This document shows positions 26,712 to 33,187 of a stretch of 42,869 nt of DNA, one piece after another. Made by a program: the position numbers and the translations under genes. Numbering within the stretch: the first letter of the stretch is position 1; each line of letters starts with the position of its first letter. The DNA comes from an uncultured Prevotella sp. (GTDB lineage: Bacteria; Bacteroidota; Bacteroidia; Bacteroidales; Bacteroidaceae), in assembly GCA_900541575.1 (NCBI GenBank), contig UQKO01000016.1, forward strand, positions 1 to 42,869, written 5' to 3'. Below the pieces are notes generated by a model, which saw nothing but the letters and a program-made list of their open reading frames with translations, was not told where the DNA came from and did not search any database.

Positions 26712-27110
26712 TATAGCAATTAACATCTGATAAAATTCCTCTACAGCCGTGCGTGATAGGGAACGGGCGAGACTCTGGTCGAAAGCATCCGTGTGTTGAG
26801 GAAGGAAACGTTTACAGACCTGTCTAAGGCCATGAATTTTCTCTGCCTCATCGTTCACTATTTCAGCCTTGCCGAATGCAATGGCTGATTTGAATTACAG
26901 GGTGAAATCACCGTCCTTCGGTTCAACCGTAGTGCACAACGGGTTACGGCTGAAAGGCAAACTTCTGGATGACCCTTGATTGCCTCTAGCTTCTTTCTTT
27001 CCAAGGCACCATGAAAATACTAGTTCACATCATCATCTGATGCGAGCGAAAGCGGTAAACCGTAGGGTTTGCCGTATTCTTCAATAAAACTTACAGTTGT
27101 ATACGGGGCT
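26712..27110 (-). pseudogene. Decayed NimA-like / pyridoxamine-phosphate-oxidase-fold gene
   Basis: Minus-strand translation gives pieces of one flavin-binding split-barrel protein: EEYGKPYGLPLSLASDD, then a TAG, then YFHGALERKKLEAIKG and HPEVCLSAVTRC, then a frameshift, then EPKDGDFTL, a TAA, and FKSAIAFGKAEIVNDEAEK with LARSLSRTAV. The blocks are in the right order and spacing for the Pyridox_ox_2/NimA-like family, but two stops and at least one frameshift break the frame, and the end after SRTAV diverges. The 80-codon open frame at 26616-26858 is only the 3' fragment. It lies between the GNAT gene and kup. Confidence 0.75.
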
Positions 27111-27167
27111 TGTGTATTATTTCCAATGCTCATTGGCTATCCATTGCTCTTGACCCCTTTCTCATTT

Positions 27168-27683
27168 TTATCCGTTGTACTTAAATACTTTAACCATATC
27201 CTTGTCGCCACCCACGAGCTGGCTGCATTGGTTCAGCATTCCGGTGTCTGAGAAACCGCATTTCTCCATAACCTTTCCCGATGCTGGATTGCCTGTGAAA
27301 TGATCTGCCCAGATGTTTCCGAAATGTTTCACTTGGATGCAGTAATCGAGCATCAGCTTCAAGGCTTCAGTGCAGATTCCCTTGTTCCAATAAGGCTTTC
27401 CTACCCAGTAGCCCACCTCGCAGTCGTTTTCTCCGATAGGAATGTTGCTGTTTTCGTGGGTGTAGTAGCCGATGCAGCCGATAGCCTCGCTAGTCTCTTT
27501 CAAGACAATCGCCCACGTCGTGTCATTATGGAAAAAAGTACGGATAATCTCCCGACTTTCTTCTACTGACTTATGTGCAAGCCATCCAGCACGTGGACCA
27601 ATATCAGGGTCTGAGGCGTACTTATAGAGCGCCTCTGCATCCGATTCCTGCCAAGGCCGAAGTAAAATTCTTTCTGTTTCCAT
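27168..27683 (-). CDS. GNAT family N-acetyltransferase (RimJ/RimL-like)
   Basis: The 171-residue protein begins METERILLRPWQESDAEALY, the typical opening of the RimJ/RimL type of acetyltransferase, and has EVGYWVGKPYWNKGICTEAL (beta 4 and the acetyl-CoA loop), then NPASGKVMEKCGFSDTG. It should transfer an acetyl group from acetyl-CoA to an amine; the acceptor (protein N-terminus, antibiotic or metabolite) cannot be read. It is the last intact gene of the minus-strand run after yccF, 187 nt away, so it may have its own promoter. Confidence 0.85.
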   Translation of the reverse strand: METERILLRPWQESDAEALYKYASDPDIGPRAGWLAHKSVEESREIIRTFFHNDTTWAIVLKETSEAIGCIGYYTHENSNIPIGENDCEVGYWVGKPYWNKGICTEALKLMLDYCIQVKHFGNIWADHFTGNPASGKVMEKCGFSDTGMLNQCSQLVGGDKDMVKVFKYNG

Positions 27684-27870
27684 CAGATTATTTCAATATC
27701 TTGCAGTCTATTGTTTTGTATGCTTATCCCAGCCAGTCGGTAAAGATAAGTATACATTCGTGCACCTTCTCAAGGAATTTCCCTATCCATTGCTTAATGT
27801 CCCTCCAACAATAAATATCATTCATTATAGTACCCATACGTATTCATTCTTTCAACTACTTTTTATCACT

Positions 27871-28248
27871 TTAAAATCCCAATTCCACATCCTTGCCGAA
27901 TGGTGCGAGCGAAAGCCCAGCCATCTTAAAATGCTGTTTTCCCCATGGAATGCCGATGATCGTGATACATAAGAGAAAGCCGAAGAATAGATGCATGAGA
28001 CAAGCCCATAGTCCTCCGAAAATCAACCAGAGTAAATTCAACGGAATACGAATGCAACCTGTTGTACTATTCGTTTCTCTTACCGTAGAACCAAAAGGCC
28101 ATAGGCAGAGCAGACCAATCTTGAATGTCTGTAATGCAAAGGGAATACCGATGATGGTACATGCAAGAGCAAGACTGCCTGTGAAATAACCGATGGCAGA
28201 CTCGAGACCTCCGAAAAGCCACCAAAGTAAGTTCCCTATTATGCGCAT
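27871..28248 (-). CDS. YccF-family inner membrane protein
   Basis: The 125-residue protein is two tandem copies of one hydrophobic module: NLLWWLFGGLESAIGYFTGS with CTIIGIPFALQTFKIG and PFG (about 6-53), then NLLWLIFGGLWACLMHLFFG with ITIIGIPWGKQHFKMA and PFG (about 72-119). This is the YccF (DUF307) family of small membrane proteins, whose function is not known. It starts 4 nt after the HAD gene stop, so it is almost certainly co-translated with it. Confidence 0.88.
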   Translation of the reverse strand: MRIIGNLLWWLFGGLESAIGYFTGSLALACTIIGIPFALQTFKIGLLCLWPFGSTVRETNSTTGCIRIPLNLLWLIFGGLWACLMHLFFGFLLCITIIGIPWGKQHFKMAGLSLAPFGKDVELGF

Positions 28249-28252
28249 AAGA

Positions 28253-28888
28253 TTATTCTTTTATATTCTTGTTAATTTCTTGCCATTCCGGATGTTCTTC
28301 CAGATGATTGGTCTTTACCAGTACACTTTGGAACCCGAATTTCCTACCAGCTTCGGCATTTTCAGCACGGTCATCGAAATAGAGGGTAGTGGCAGGATTC
28401 AATCCTGTTTGCTGCGTCATCTCTTCATATATTTCGACGGAAGGCTTCTCTTTCCGCATGGCGTATGAGAGGAAAACTCCATCAAACAAATCGTCTGTGG
28501 AATATCCCAGCTGCTTCATCTGACTGACTGATTTCTGCCAAAGCGTGTCGTTGATGTTGCTGAGCAGATAGACCTTGTATCGCTTCCGAAGCTTGACCAA
28601 TGCCTCCAGTCTTTTCACGGGCAGATTGCCACACAACTCTTCGAGTACTTTTTCAATATCCCCAGTTGTAGTCCCTTTGCGACAAAGACTCAGCATTTCT
28701 TTCAAAGTCACAACTTCCGCCACCAGACCATTAATATATTGGTATATCAGTCTCTTGATCTTACGGAAATGGATTAGTCGCTTGAATGTCGTAACGCCCA
28801 GGCTATTCATGGCTTTCACAACAGAAGCATCATCAATGTTCACGATGACGCCACCATAATCAAAGACGAGTGTTTCTATCTGTTTCAT
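28253..28888 (-). CDS. HAD-superfamily hydrolase (YihX-like)
   Basis: The 211-residue protein starts MKQIETLVFDYGGVIVNID. D10 is the nucleophile, while the position two residues on is Gly rather than Asp, as in the YihX-like subgroup. Motif II is LLSNINDT, motif III is MRKEKPSVEIYEEM, and motif IV is YFDDRAENAEAG. These match a subclass I HAD phosphatase; the E. coli relative YihX acts on alpha-D-glucose 1-phosphate, but substrate here is unknown. It starts 11 nt after the rhodanese gene and is followed 4 nt later by yccF. Confidence 0.88.
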   Translation of the reverse strand: MKQIETLVFDYGGVIVNIDDASVVKAMNSLGVTTFKRLIHFRKIKRLIYQYINGLVAEVVTLKEMLSLCRKGTTTGDIEKVLEELCGNLPVKRLEALVKLRKRYKVYLLSNINDTLWQKSVSQMKQLGYSTDDLFDGVFLSYAMRKEKPSVEIYEEMTQQTGLNPATTLYFDDRAENAEAGRKFGFQSVLVKTNHLEEHPEWQEINKNIKE

Positions 28889-28899
28889 GGTTGCAGAAT

Positions 28900-29289
28900 T
28901 TATTTTACGATTTCTTTTCCTGCTGCCTGCCAGCCATTAAAGCCGGAATCGAGTTCTATTACCTGATAGCCGTTCTTTGTCAATATAGCTGCGGCATTCT
29001 TGCTTCGCTTGCCGCTTCGGCAGTTCACGGCGATAGTCTTGCTTTTGGGAAGAGTGGCGGTGGCCTTCTGCTCGAAGTCTGATTTCAGTACGTCAATGTT
29101 GATTGCGCCACGAATATGCCCATTGGCAAACTCCTCTGCGGTTCGTACGTCGAGACGGATTACTGTGGTGTCAGCGATGGCTTTCTCATATTCATCTGCC
29201 GAAAGACTCTTATAGACCTTATTTTGCGTCTGACAGGAAAACAAGCTTGATAGCATGGTTATGATGCTCATGATAAATATTTTCTTCAT
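28900..29289 (-). CDS. Rhodanese-like lipoprotein
   Basis: The 129-residue protein has a lipoprotein signal peptide with lipobox LFSC (Cys19) and then one rhodanese domain. The conserved opening IRLDVRTAEEFANGHIRGAIN is followed by the active loop VNCRSGKRSK with Cys90 as the sulfur-accepting residue, and ends GFNGWQAAGK. It is predicted to sit on the periplasmic face of a membrane and to carry persulfide sulfur or act in redox balance. It lies 15 nt behind trx, which fits a shared thiol role, though no substrate is evident. Confidence 0.9.
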   Translation of the reverse strand: MKKIFIMSIITMLSSLFSCQTQNKVYKSLSADEYEKAIADTTVIRLDVRTAEEFANGHIRGAINIDVLKSDFEQKATATLPKSKTIAVNCRSGKRSKNAAAILTKNGYQVIELDSGFNGWQAAGKEIVK

Positions 29290-29304
29290 ACTATTCTGTT
29301 TTTT

Positions 29305-29604
29305 TTATGTCAAGAATGGATCAAGTGTAGCCAACAGTTCGGCTTTATCTACCACACCGCTTGTGCGCCACAATACTTCTCCGTTGCGGAAGAGCATCAG
29401 CGTTGGCACGGATTGGATGCGGTATTGGCTTGCAGTTACGCCATATTTATCAACATCCACTTTGATAATTCGGATGCGGTCTTTCAATACACTCTTCACC
29501 TGTTCCAAAATGGGGTGCATCATCTTACAAGGTTGGCACCATGTGGCAAAGAAATCAACCAGAACAAGCTGGTCGCTATTGATTACGTCATTGAATGTCT
29601 CCAT
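29305..29604 (-). CDS. trx: Thioredoxin
   Basis: The start is set at 29604 (METFNDVINSDQ); upstream in-frame codons to 29715 carry no thioredoxin sequence. The 99-residue protein has VDFFATWCQPCKMMHP with Cys23 and Cys26 (motif WCQPC, slightly off the usual WCGPC) and the cis-proline segment IQSVPTLMLF. No signal peptide, so it should be cytoplasmic. It heads the run trx-rhodanese-HAD-yccF. Its upstream gap of about 630 nt, shared with the accessory operon, contains a possible minus-strand box at 29930. Confidence 0.92.
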   Translation of the reverse strand: METFNDVINSDQLVLVDFFATWCQPCKMMHPILEQVKSVLKDRIRIIKVDVDKYGVTASQYRIQSVPTLMLFRNGEVLWRTSGVVDKAELLATLDPFLT

Positions 29605-29995
29605 AATTATTTGTCTATTTCTGTGAAACGATTGAAAGTTCTGCCATTCCTCGTTACTTGCCGATGGCGGAAAGGTTATTTTCCGATGTAGTCTTAGACG
29701 GCTATTGAGTATCAACGCTTTGCAGACCGATGGTTCAAGTGCTGTGTCCGTTTGCCTCTTGACCCGGTTTTGGCGCTAAATTCGTGGTGGAATAGTGGTT
29801 CAAGTATTGGCTTTGGTTTCTTCAAACTTTGAACGCTGCTATTCCGGTGCTTTTTCGTGCTTTCAATGTATCCAAAGTCCCTATTTTGCTTACCTTGTAT
29901 GAAGTTCCTTTGCTGACTTTGTTGGAAGCAAAGATAGGGATATTTGTTAGATATTTGATGGATGGATGAAGGATTTTTGTGGGTGTGCTATGAAT
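29605..29995. other. Intergenic stretch at the edge of the accessory block
   Basis: No gene is supported. It holds the mnmE-tail-like sequence at 29654 and a minus-strand TATCTTTG at 29930-29937 that could serve trx. The 113-codon minus frame at 29822-30163 has no motif and an odd composition. Confidence 0.5.
29654..29672. other. mnmE-tail-like sequence, possible attachment-site remnant
   Basis: Read on the minus strand, TTCCGCCATCGGCAAGTAA resembles the mnmE 3' end TTCTGCATCGGCAAGTGA at 39185-39202; the 11 bases ACTTGCCGATG are identical in both. With one inserted base the two align at 16 of 19. This lies at the left edge of the accessory operon and mnmE at its right edge. Confidence 0.35.
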
Positions 29996-30076
29996 TATCA
30001 TCGAAAAAGTGTAAGTTTTGAGCAAAAGTATCCTCGAAAAAATGTGATGAATGCTGGTTCTTATCATCGAAAAAGG
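29996..30076. repeat. Three direct repeats TATC(A/C)TCGAAAAA at 33-nt spacing
   Basis: TTATCATCGAAAAAG at 29996-30010 and at 30062-30076 are identical, and TATCCTCGAAAAA at 30030-30042 lies between. The T of each TATC is at 29997, 30030 and 30063, exactly 33 nt apart, about three DNA turns. They precede the accessory operon promoter by about 100 nt. Confidence 0.7.
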
Positions 30077-30163
30077 GAAGAAAATGGTAGAAATAAGATT
30101 GTGAAATTTTGAAATGCTACTGTGTTGTGTTGAAATAGATGTAAAACGCAATAAATTAGGCAA

Positions 30164-30210
30164 CTATTTCCATAGTCTTTCGTGATTTTCATAGAATGTT
30201 TCTATCTTTG
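30164..30210 (+). promoter_or_regulatory. Promoter and candidate operators of the accessory operon
   Basis: TATCTTTG at 30203-30210 is an exact TAnnTTTG box. The short palindrome ATAGAA-TGT-TTCTAT (30191-30205) overlaps it and CTAT-TTCC-ATAG (30164-30175) covers the -33 region, good sites for repression by the XRE protein encoded 23 nt downstream. A weak -33 (TTCG, 30179-30182) lies 20 bp upstream. Confidence 0.5.
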
Positions 30211-30232
30211 CATATGATATAAATGAAAGGAT

Positions 30233-30493
30233 ATGGCAAGGAAAGACATCAATCGCATAAAAATAGTATTAGTAGAAAACAAACGAACTGCGAAGTGGTT
30301 GGCAGACCAATTGGGTAAAGATCCTGCAACAGTGAGTAAATGGTGTACCAACTATTCGCAACCAAGCCTTGAAACGCTTGTTCAGGTGGCAGAGGCACTT
30401 GATGTGGATGTGCGCTCGCTCATAGTGCAGACGAAGAAAAGCCAGATAGAGATAGAGGCGGAGAAGCTACTCAACATCTCGTCAAACCAATAA
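30233..30493 (+). CDS. XRE-family transcriptional regulator
   Basis: The 86-residue protein is one helix-turn-helix domain: KWLADQLGKDPATVSKWCTN contains the two HTH helices, followed by QPSLETLVQVAEALDVDVRSL, the rest of the XRE (HTH_3) fold. A short charged tail follows. It is the first gene of the accessory operon and probably represses or times it, by analogy with C proteins and XRE regulators of restriction-modification and toxin loci. Two palindromes overlap its promoter. The spacing to the fic gene is 22 nt. Confidence 0.88.
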   Translation: MARKDINRIKIVLVENKRTAKWLADQLGKDPATVSKWCTNYSQPSLETLVQVAEALDVDVRSLIVQTKKSQIEIEAEKLLNISSNQ

Positions 30494-30515
30494 ACCAAAT
30501 GTAATTTAAACGATT

Positions 30516-31064
30516 ATGACAACAAAGGAAATTGACGAAAAATCGTTAGGCAACGCGCTCCGTCTGTATAAGTCGGGCGACATAAATAAAATTCCTGTTG
30601 GCACGACGGCAGGGCTCCAGCAGATACATCATTATCTGTTTGAGGGCCTGTATCCCTTTGCTGGCGTTGTTCGTGACAAAAATATAGTAAAAGGGGGCTT
30701 TCGCTTTGCTAATAGTCTCTATCTTGAAGCTGCCCTTGCTGCTGTGGAGAAAATGCCTGAAGATTCCTTTGAGCATATCATTGAAAAATATGTTGAGATG
30801 AATGTGTGTCATCCTTTCATGGAAGGTAACGGTCGCTCCACACGCATCTGGCTCGACATGATGCTCAAACGCTCTCTTGGCAAAGTGGTCAACTGGCAGT
30901 ATGTGGACAAAGACCAATATCTCTCGGCAATGGAACGCTCTCCCATCAACAATCTCGAACTGCGTTATCTGCTCTCACAGAACCTTACTTCCGACACGGA
31001 CAACCGTGAGGTGATATTCAAGGGAATAGAGCAGAGCTACTATTATGAGGGGTATGAGAAGTAA
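30516..31064 (+). CDS. Fic-domain protein adenylyltransferase with C-terminal inhibitory helix (class III-like)
   Basis: The 182-residue protein has the full catalytic Fic motif HPFMEGNGRSTR (99-110) and the flap segment HHYLFEGLYPFAGVVR (38-53). Fic enzymes transfer AMP from ATP to hydroxyl groups on target proteins. Its C-terminus reads SYYYEG (S174 to G179), matching the (S/T)xxxE(G/N) inhibitory motif, so it fits class III Fic, in which the inhibitor helix is in the same chain at the C-terminus (as in Neisseria NmFic). Such enzymes are autoinhibited until the helix is released. The gene lies 22 nt after the regulator and 24 nt before the restriction enzyme gene. Targets are unknown. Confidence 0.9.
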   Translation: MTTKEIDEKSLGNALRLYKSGDINKIPVGTTAGLQQIHHYLFEGLYPFAGVVRDKNIVKGGFRFANSLYLEAALAAVEKMPEDSFEHIIEKYVEMNVCHPFMEGNGRSTRIWLDMMLKRSLGKVVNWQYVDKDQYLSAMERSPINNLELRYLLSQNLTSDTDNREVIFKGIEQSYYYEGYEK

Positions 31065-31088
31065 AATTGTATAAATAGAAAAAGCAAA

Positions 31089-33137
31089 ATGGCTAAGACA
31101 ATAAAAAGTATAGAAGAGCGGATTGAGGATTGGTGCAAGAAACAATTCGCAGGACAGAAATATTACACGAAAACCGACTTTATCAATTCCGAGATAGAGT
31201 CGGCTCTTGAAAAGGCTCCAAGCAAACAGGGCGGTTCTGGAAAAAATTATCCAGATATTAAGTATCTGCTTACTGTAGAAAACTGCCGCAGAATTCCTGT
31301 GATGATTGAAGTGAAAGGCAAGAAAGGGTGTCTTATTAGGGTTAACGACAAAGGCGAAGTTGACAATACAAAGAAAAATTTAGAGCCTAATTATCAGAAT
31401 ATTTCGAAGTATGCTGTTAATGGTGCTGTTCATTATGCCAATGCCATACTCAGTTTTACAGATAGCTATAAAGAGGTTTTGGCAATAGGCGTAAATGGGT
31501 ATGATGAAGCAAAAACGGAAATTCACGAAGTAGATGTGTGGTATGTGTCTAAAGACAATCTCTTTGTGCCAAAACACGTGGGGATTTATGAGGATATTTC
31601 TTTTTTACTGAAAGACAATGCAAAGACTTTTATCGAGAAAATTGATGCACTTGTTTTAAGCCCAGAAGAACTTGAAGAGCGCAAACTGGCACTTGAAGAT
31701 GAAATAGAACGCAAACTAAAAGCATTGAATCAGAACCTGCATGATGAAAAGCAGATAGTGGTTAACAATCGTGTTCAGTTGGTAGCAGGTCTTATCATGG
31801 CAGGACTTGGTGCAGAAGGTGTTCAGCCTCTCCGTATTGAAGATTTGACAGGAAAAACAGATAAAGAGGATAACGACGGACAGATTATAATGAGTAAGAT
31901 AAGGCTGTATCTGTCGCACAAAAAACTGCCAAAGGAAAAAATAGAGATGATTACGGATATTCTCAAAGTGGTATTTTTGCAATCTGGGTTGCAGAACCCA
32001 GACGAGGGGGGATTAAGTAAGTTACATTCTATTTATGCAGATGTAAAACATGACATCCTGCCATATGTCACGGGAGAATTGCACAATATTGATTTTACTG
32101 GCCGTTTGTTTAATGTAATGAACGAATGGGTTGATGTTCCTGATGGTGGCGAAAACGATGTTGTACTGACACCTCGCTATGTTACTGAGCTAATGGCTAA
32201 ATTATGTGAAGTGAATATGAACTCTTATGTATGGGATTTTGCCACGGGTTCTGCAGGTTTCCTTATCTCAGCAATGCACCACATGATAGATGATGCCAAG
32301 CAAAAAATCAGCAGTCCGCACAAATTGGAAGAGAAAATCAGCCACATCAAGATGGAACAACTTCTTGGCATAGAGAAGTTGCCAGATGTATATATGCTTG
32401 CCGTTTTGAACATGATTCTAATGAAAGATGGTAGCGCAAACATCATTCAAGGTAACTCTTTGGAATATGACGGGAATTATAAACAGGGCGACCTAAAAGA
32501 CACGCCTTTCCCCGCAAATGTATTTCTGTTGAATCCTCCCTATTCTGCTGATGGTAAGGGATTTGTGTTTGTTGAGAAGGCTCTTTGTAAAATGACACAT
32601 GGAGGTCGGGCTGCCGTTCTGATACAAGAGAATGCTGGTAGTGGAAATGGTTTGCCCTTTACTGCAAATATTCTCAAAAACAACACGTTGCGTGCATCAA
32701 TAAAAATGGCAGACATATTCTGTGGAAAAGCAAGCGTACAAACTGCCATTTATGTGTTTGAAATAAACCGTCCGCATAATGCAGAAAATGACTTGGTGCG
32801 CTTCGTCGATTTCAGCAACGATGGCTATACACGCATGAATCGTAAAAAATCAGGGCAGAGTGTGAATCTTCGTGATACCGACCATGCTAAGGAACGTTAT
32901 GACGAAGTATGCAGACTTGTGCTTTATGGTAAAGGTGTAAACGATAAGAACTTGCACTACTTCAAGGATTGCTATACGGAGGATTATATAACTCTCTCGG
33001 GTAATGATTGGACCTACGGACAGCATCGCAAGATAGATACCGTGCCCACGGAAGAAGACTTTCAGAATGTTGTCAAAGAATATCTGTCGTGGAAAGTTGG
33101 GCAGGTACTTAAAGGAGAGAATGACCTGGGAAAATAG
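31089..33137 (+). CDS. Fused restriction nuclease / N6-adenine methyltransferase (type IIG/BcgI-like RM subunit)
   Basis: The 682-residue protein joins cutting and modification. Residues 1-110 look like a PD-(D/E)XK nuclease: PD at 55-56 (NYPDIKYL) and IEVKG with E74 and K76. A helical middle region leads to the gamma-type N6-methyltransferase: FTGRLFNVMNEW, target helix VVLTPRYVTELMAKL, S-adenosylmethionine motif DFATGSAGF (383-391) and catalytic NPPY (482-485). There is no HsdR translocase gene; this layout is that of type IIG/BcgI-like enzymes. The frame ends GENDLGK then TAG at 33135-33137, just where the specificity frame begins in -1. The last codons form a candidate frameshift site (33111-33171). 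With frameshifting the product would be about 1268 residues. Confidence 0.85.
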   Translation: MAKTIKSIEERIEDWCKKQFAGQKYYTKTDFINSEIESALEKAPSKQGGSGKNYPDIKYLLTVENCRRIPVMIEVKGKKGCLIRVNDKGEVDNTKKNLEPNYQNISKYAVNGAVHYANAILSFTDSYKEVLAIGVNGYDEAKTEIHEVDVWYVSKDNLFVPKHVGIYEDISFLLKDNAKTFIEKIDALVLSPEELEERKLALEDEIERKLKALNQNLHDEKQIVVNNRVQLVAGLIMAGLGAEGVQPLRIEDLTGKTDKEDNDGQIIMSKIRLYLSHKKLPKEKIEMITDILKVVFLQSGLQNPDEGGLSKLHSIYADVKHDILPYVTGELHNIDFTGRLFNVMNEWVDVPDGGENDVVLTPRYVTELMAKLCEVNMNSYVWDFATGSAGFLISAMHHMIDDAKQKISSPHKLEEKISHIKMEQLLGIEKLPDVYMLAVLNMILMKDGSANIIQGNSLEYDGNYKQGDLKDTPFPANVFLLNPPYSADGKGFVFVEKALCKMTHGGRAAVLIQENAGSGNGLPFTANILKNNTLRASIKMADIFCGKASVQTAIYVFEINRPHNAENDLVRFVDFSNDGYTRMNRKKSGQSVNLRDTDHAKERYDEVCRLVLYGKGVNDKNLHYFKDCYTEDYITLSGNDWTYGQHRKIDTVPTEEDFQNVVKEYLSWKVGQVLKGENDLGK

Positions 33138-33171
33138 TTAGCCCACGTCCTTTAAAGCTGAAGGCGTGGGC
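33111..33171 (+). promoter_or_regulatory. Candidate programmed -1 ribosomal frameshift site joining RM and S frames
   Basis: AGGAG (33113-33117) lies 10 nt before the heptamer G-GGA-AAA (33128-33134), which is in phase with the RM frame and is followed at once by its TAG stop. Six nt further on, GCCCACG (33141-33147) pairs with CGTGGGC (33165-33171), and the stem can extend by CCTT (33149-33152) with AAGG (33161-33164), one bulge, 8-nt loop. A -1 slip enters the S frame at ATA (33134), which is open through to 34894. Confidence 0.55.
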
Positions 33172-33187
33172 ATATAAAGATTTTAAG

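Noticed and set aside
26616..26858. 80-codon minus-strand open frame as a stand-alone gene
   Set aside because: Its sequence is the 3' part of the decayed NimA-like gene followed by read-through into non-homologous sequence.
27724..27825. 33-codon minus-strand frame (MNDIYCWRDIKQWIGK...) between yccF and the GNAT gene
   Set aside because: No promoter box and no family match; too short to support, though it sits in a gap of 187 nt.
29822..30163. 113-codon minus-strand open frame upstream of the XRE gene
   Set aside because: It has no domain or motif, is rich in S, I, T and K as expected of AT-rich non-coding DNA, and covers the phased boxes.
33141..33171. The GCCCACG/CGTGGGC stem as an IS200/IS605 end
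   Set aside because: Such elements have similar end hairpins, but no TnpA or TnpB sequence is near, and the stem lies inside a continuous S frame.
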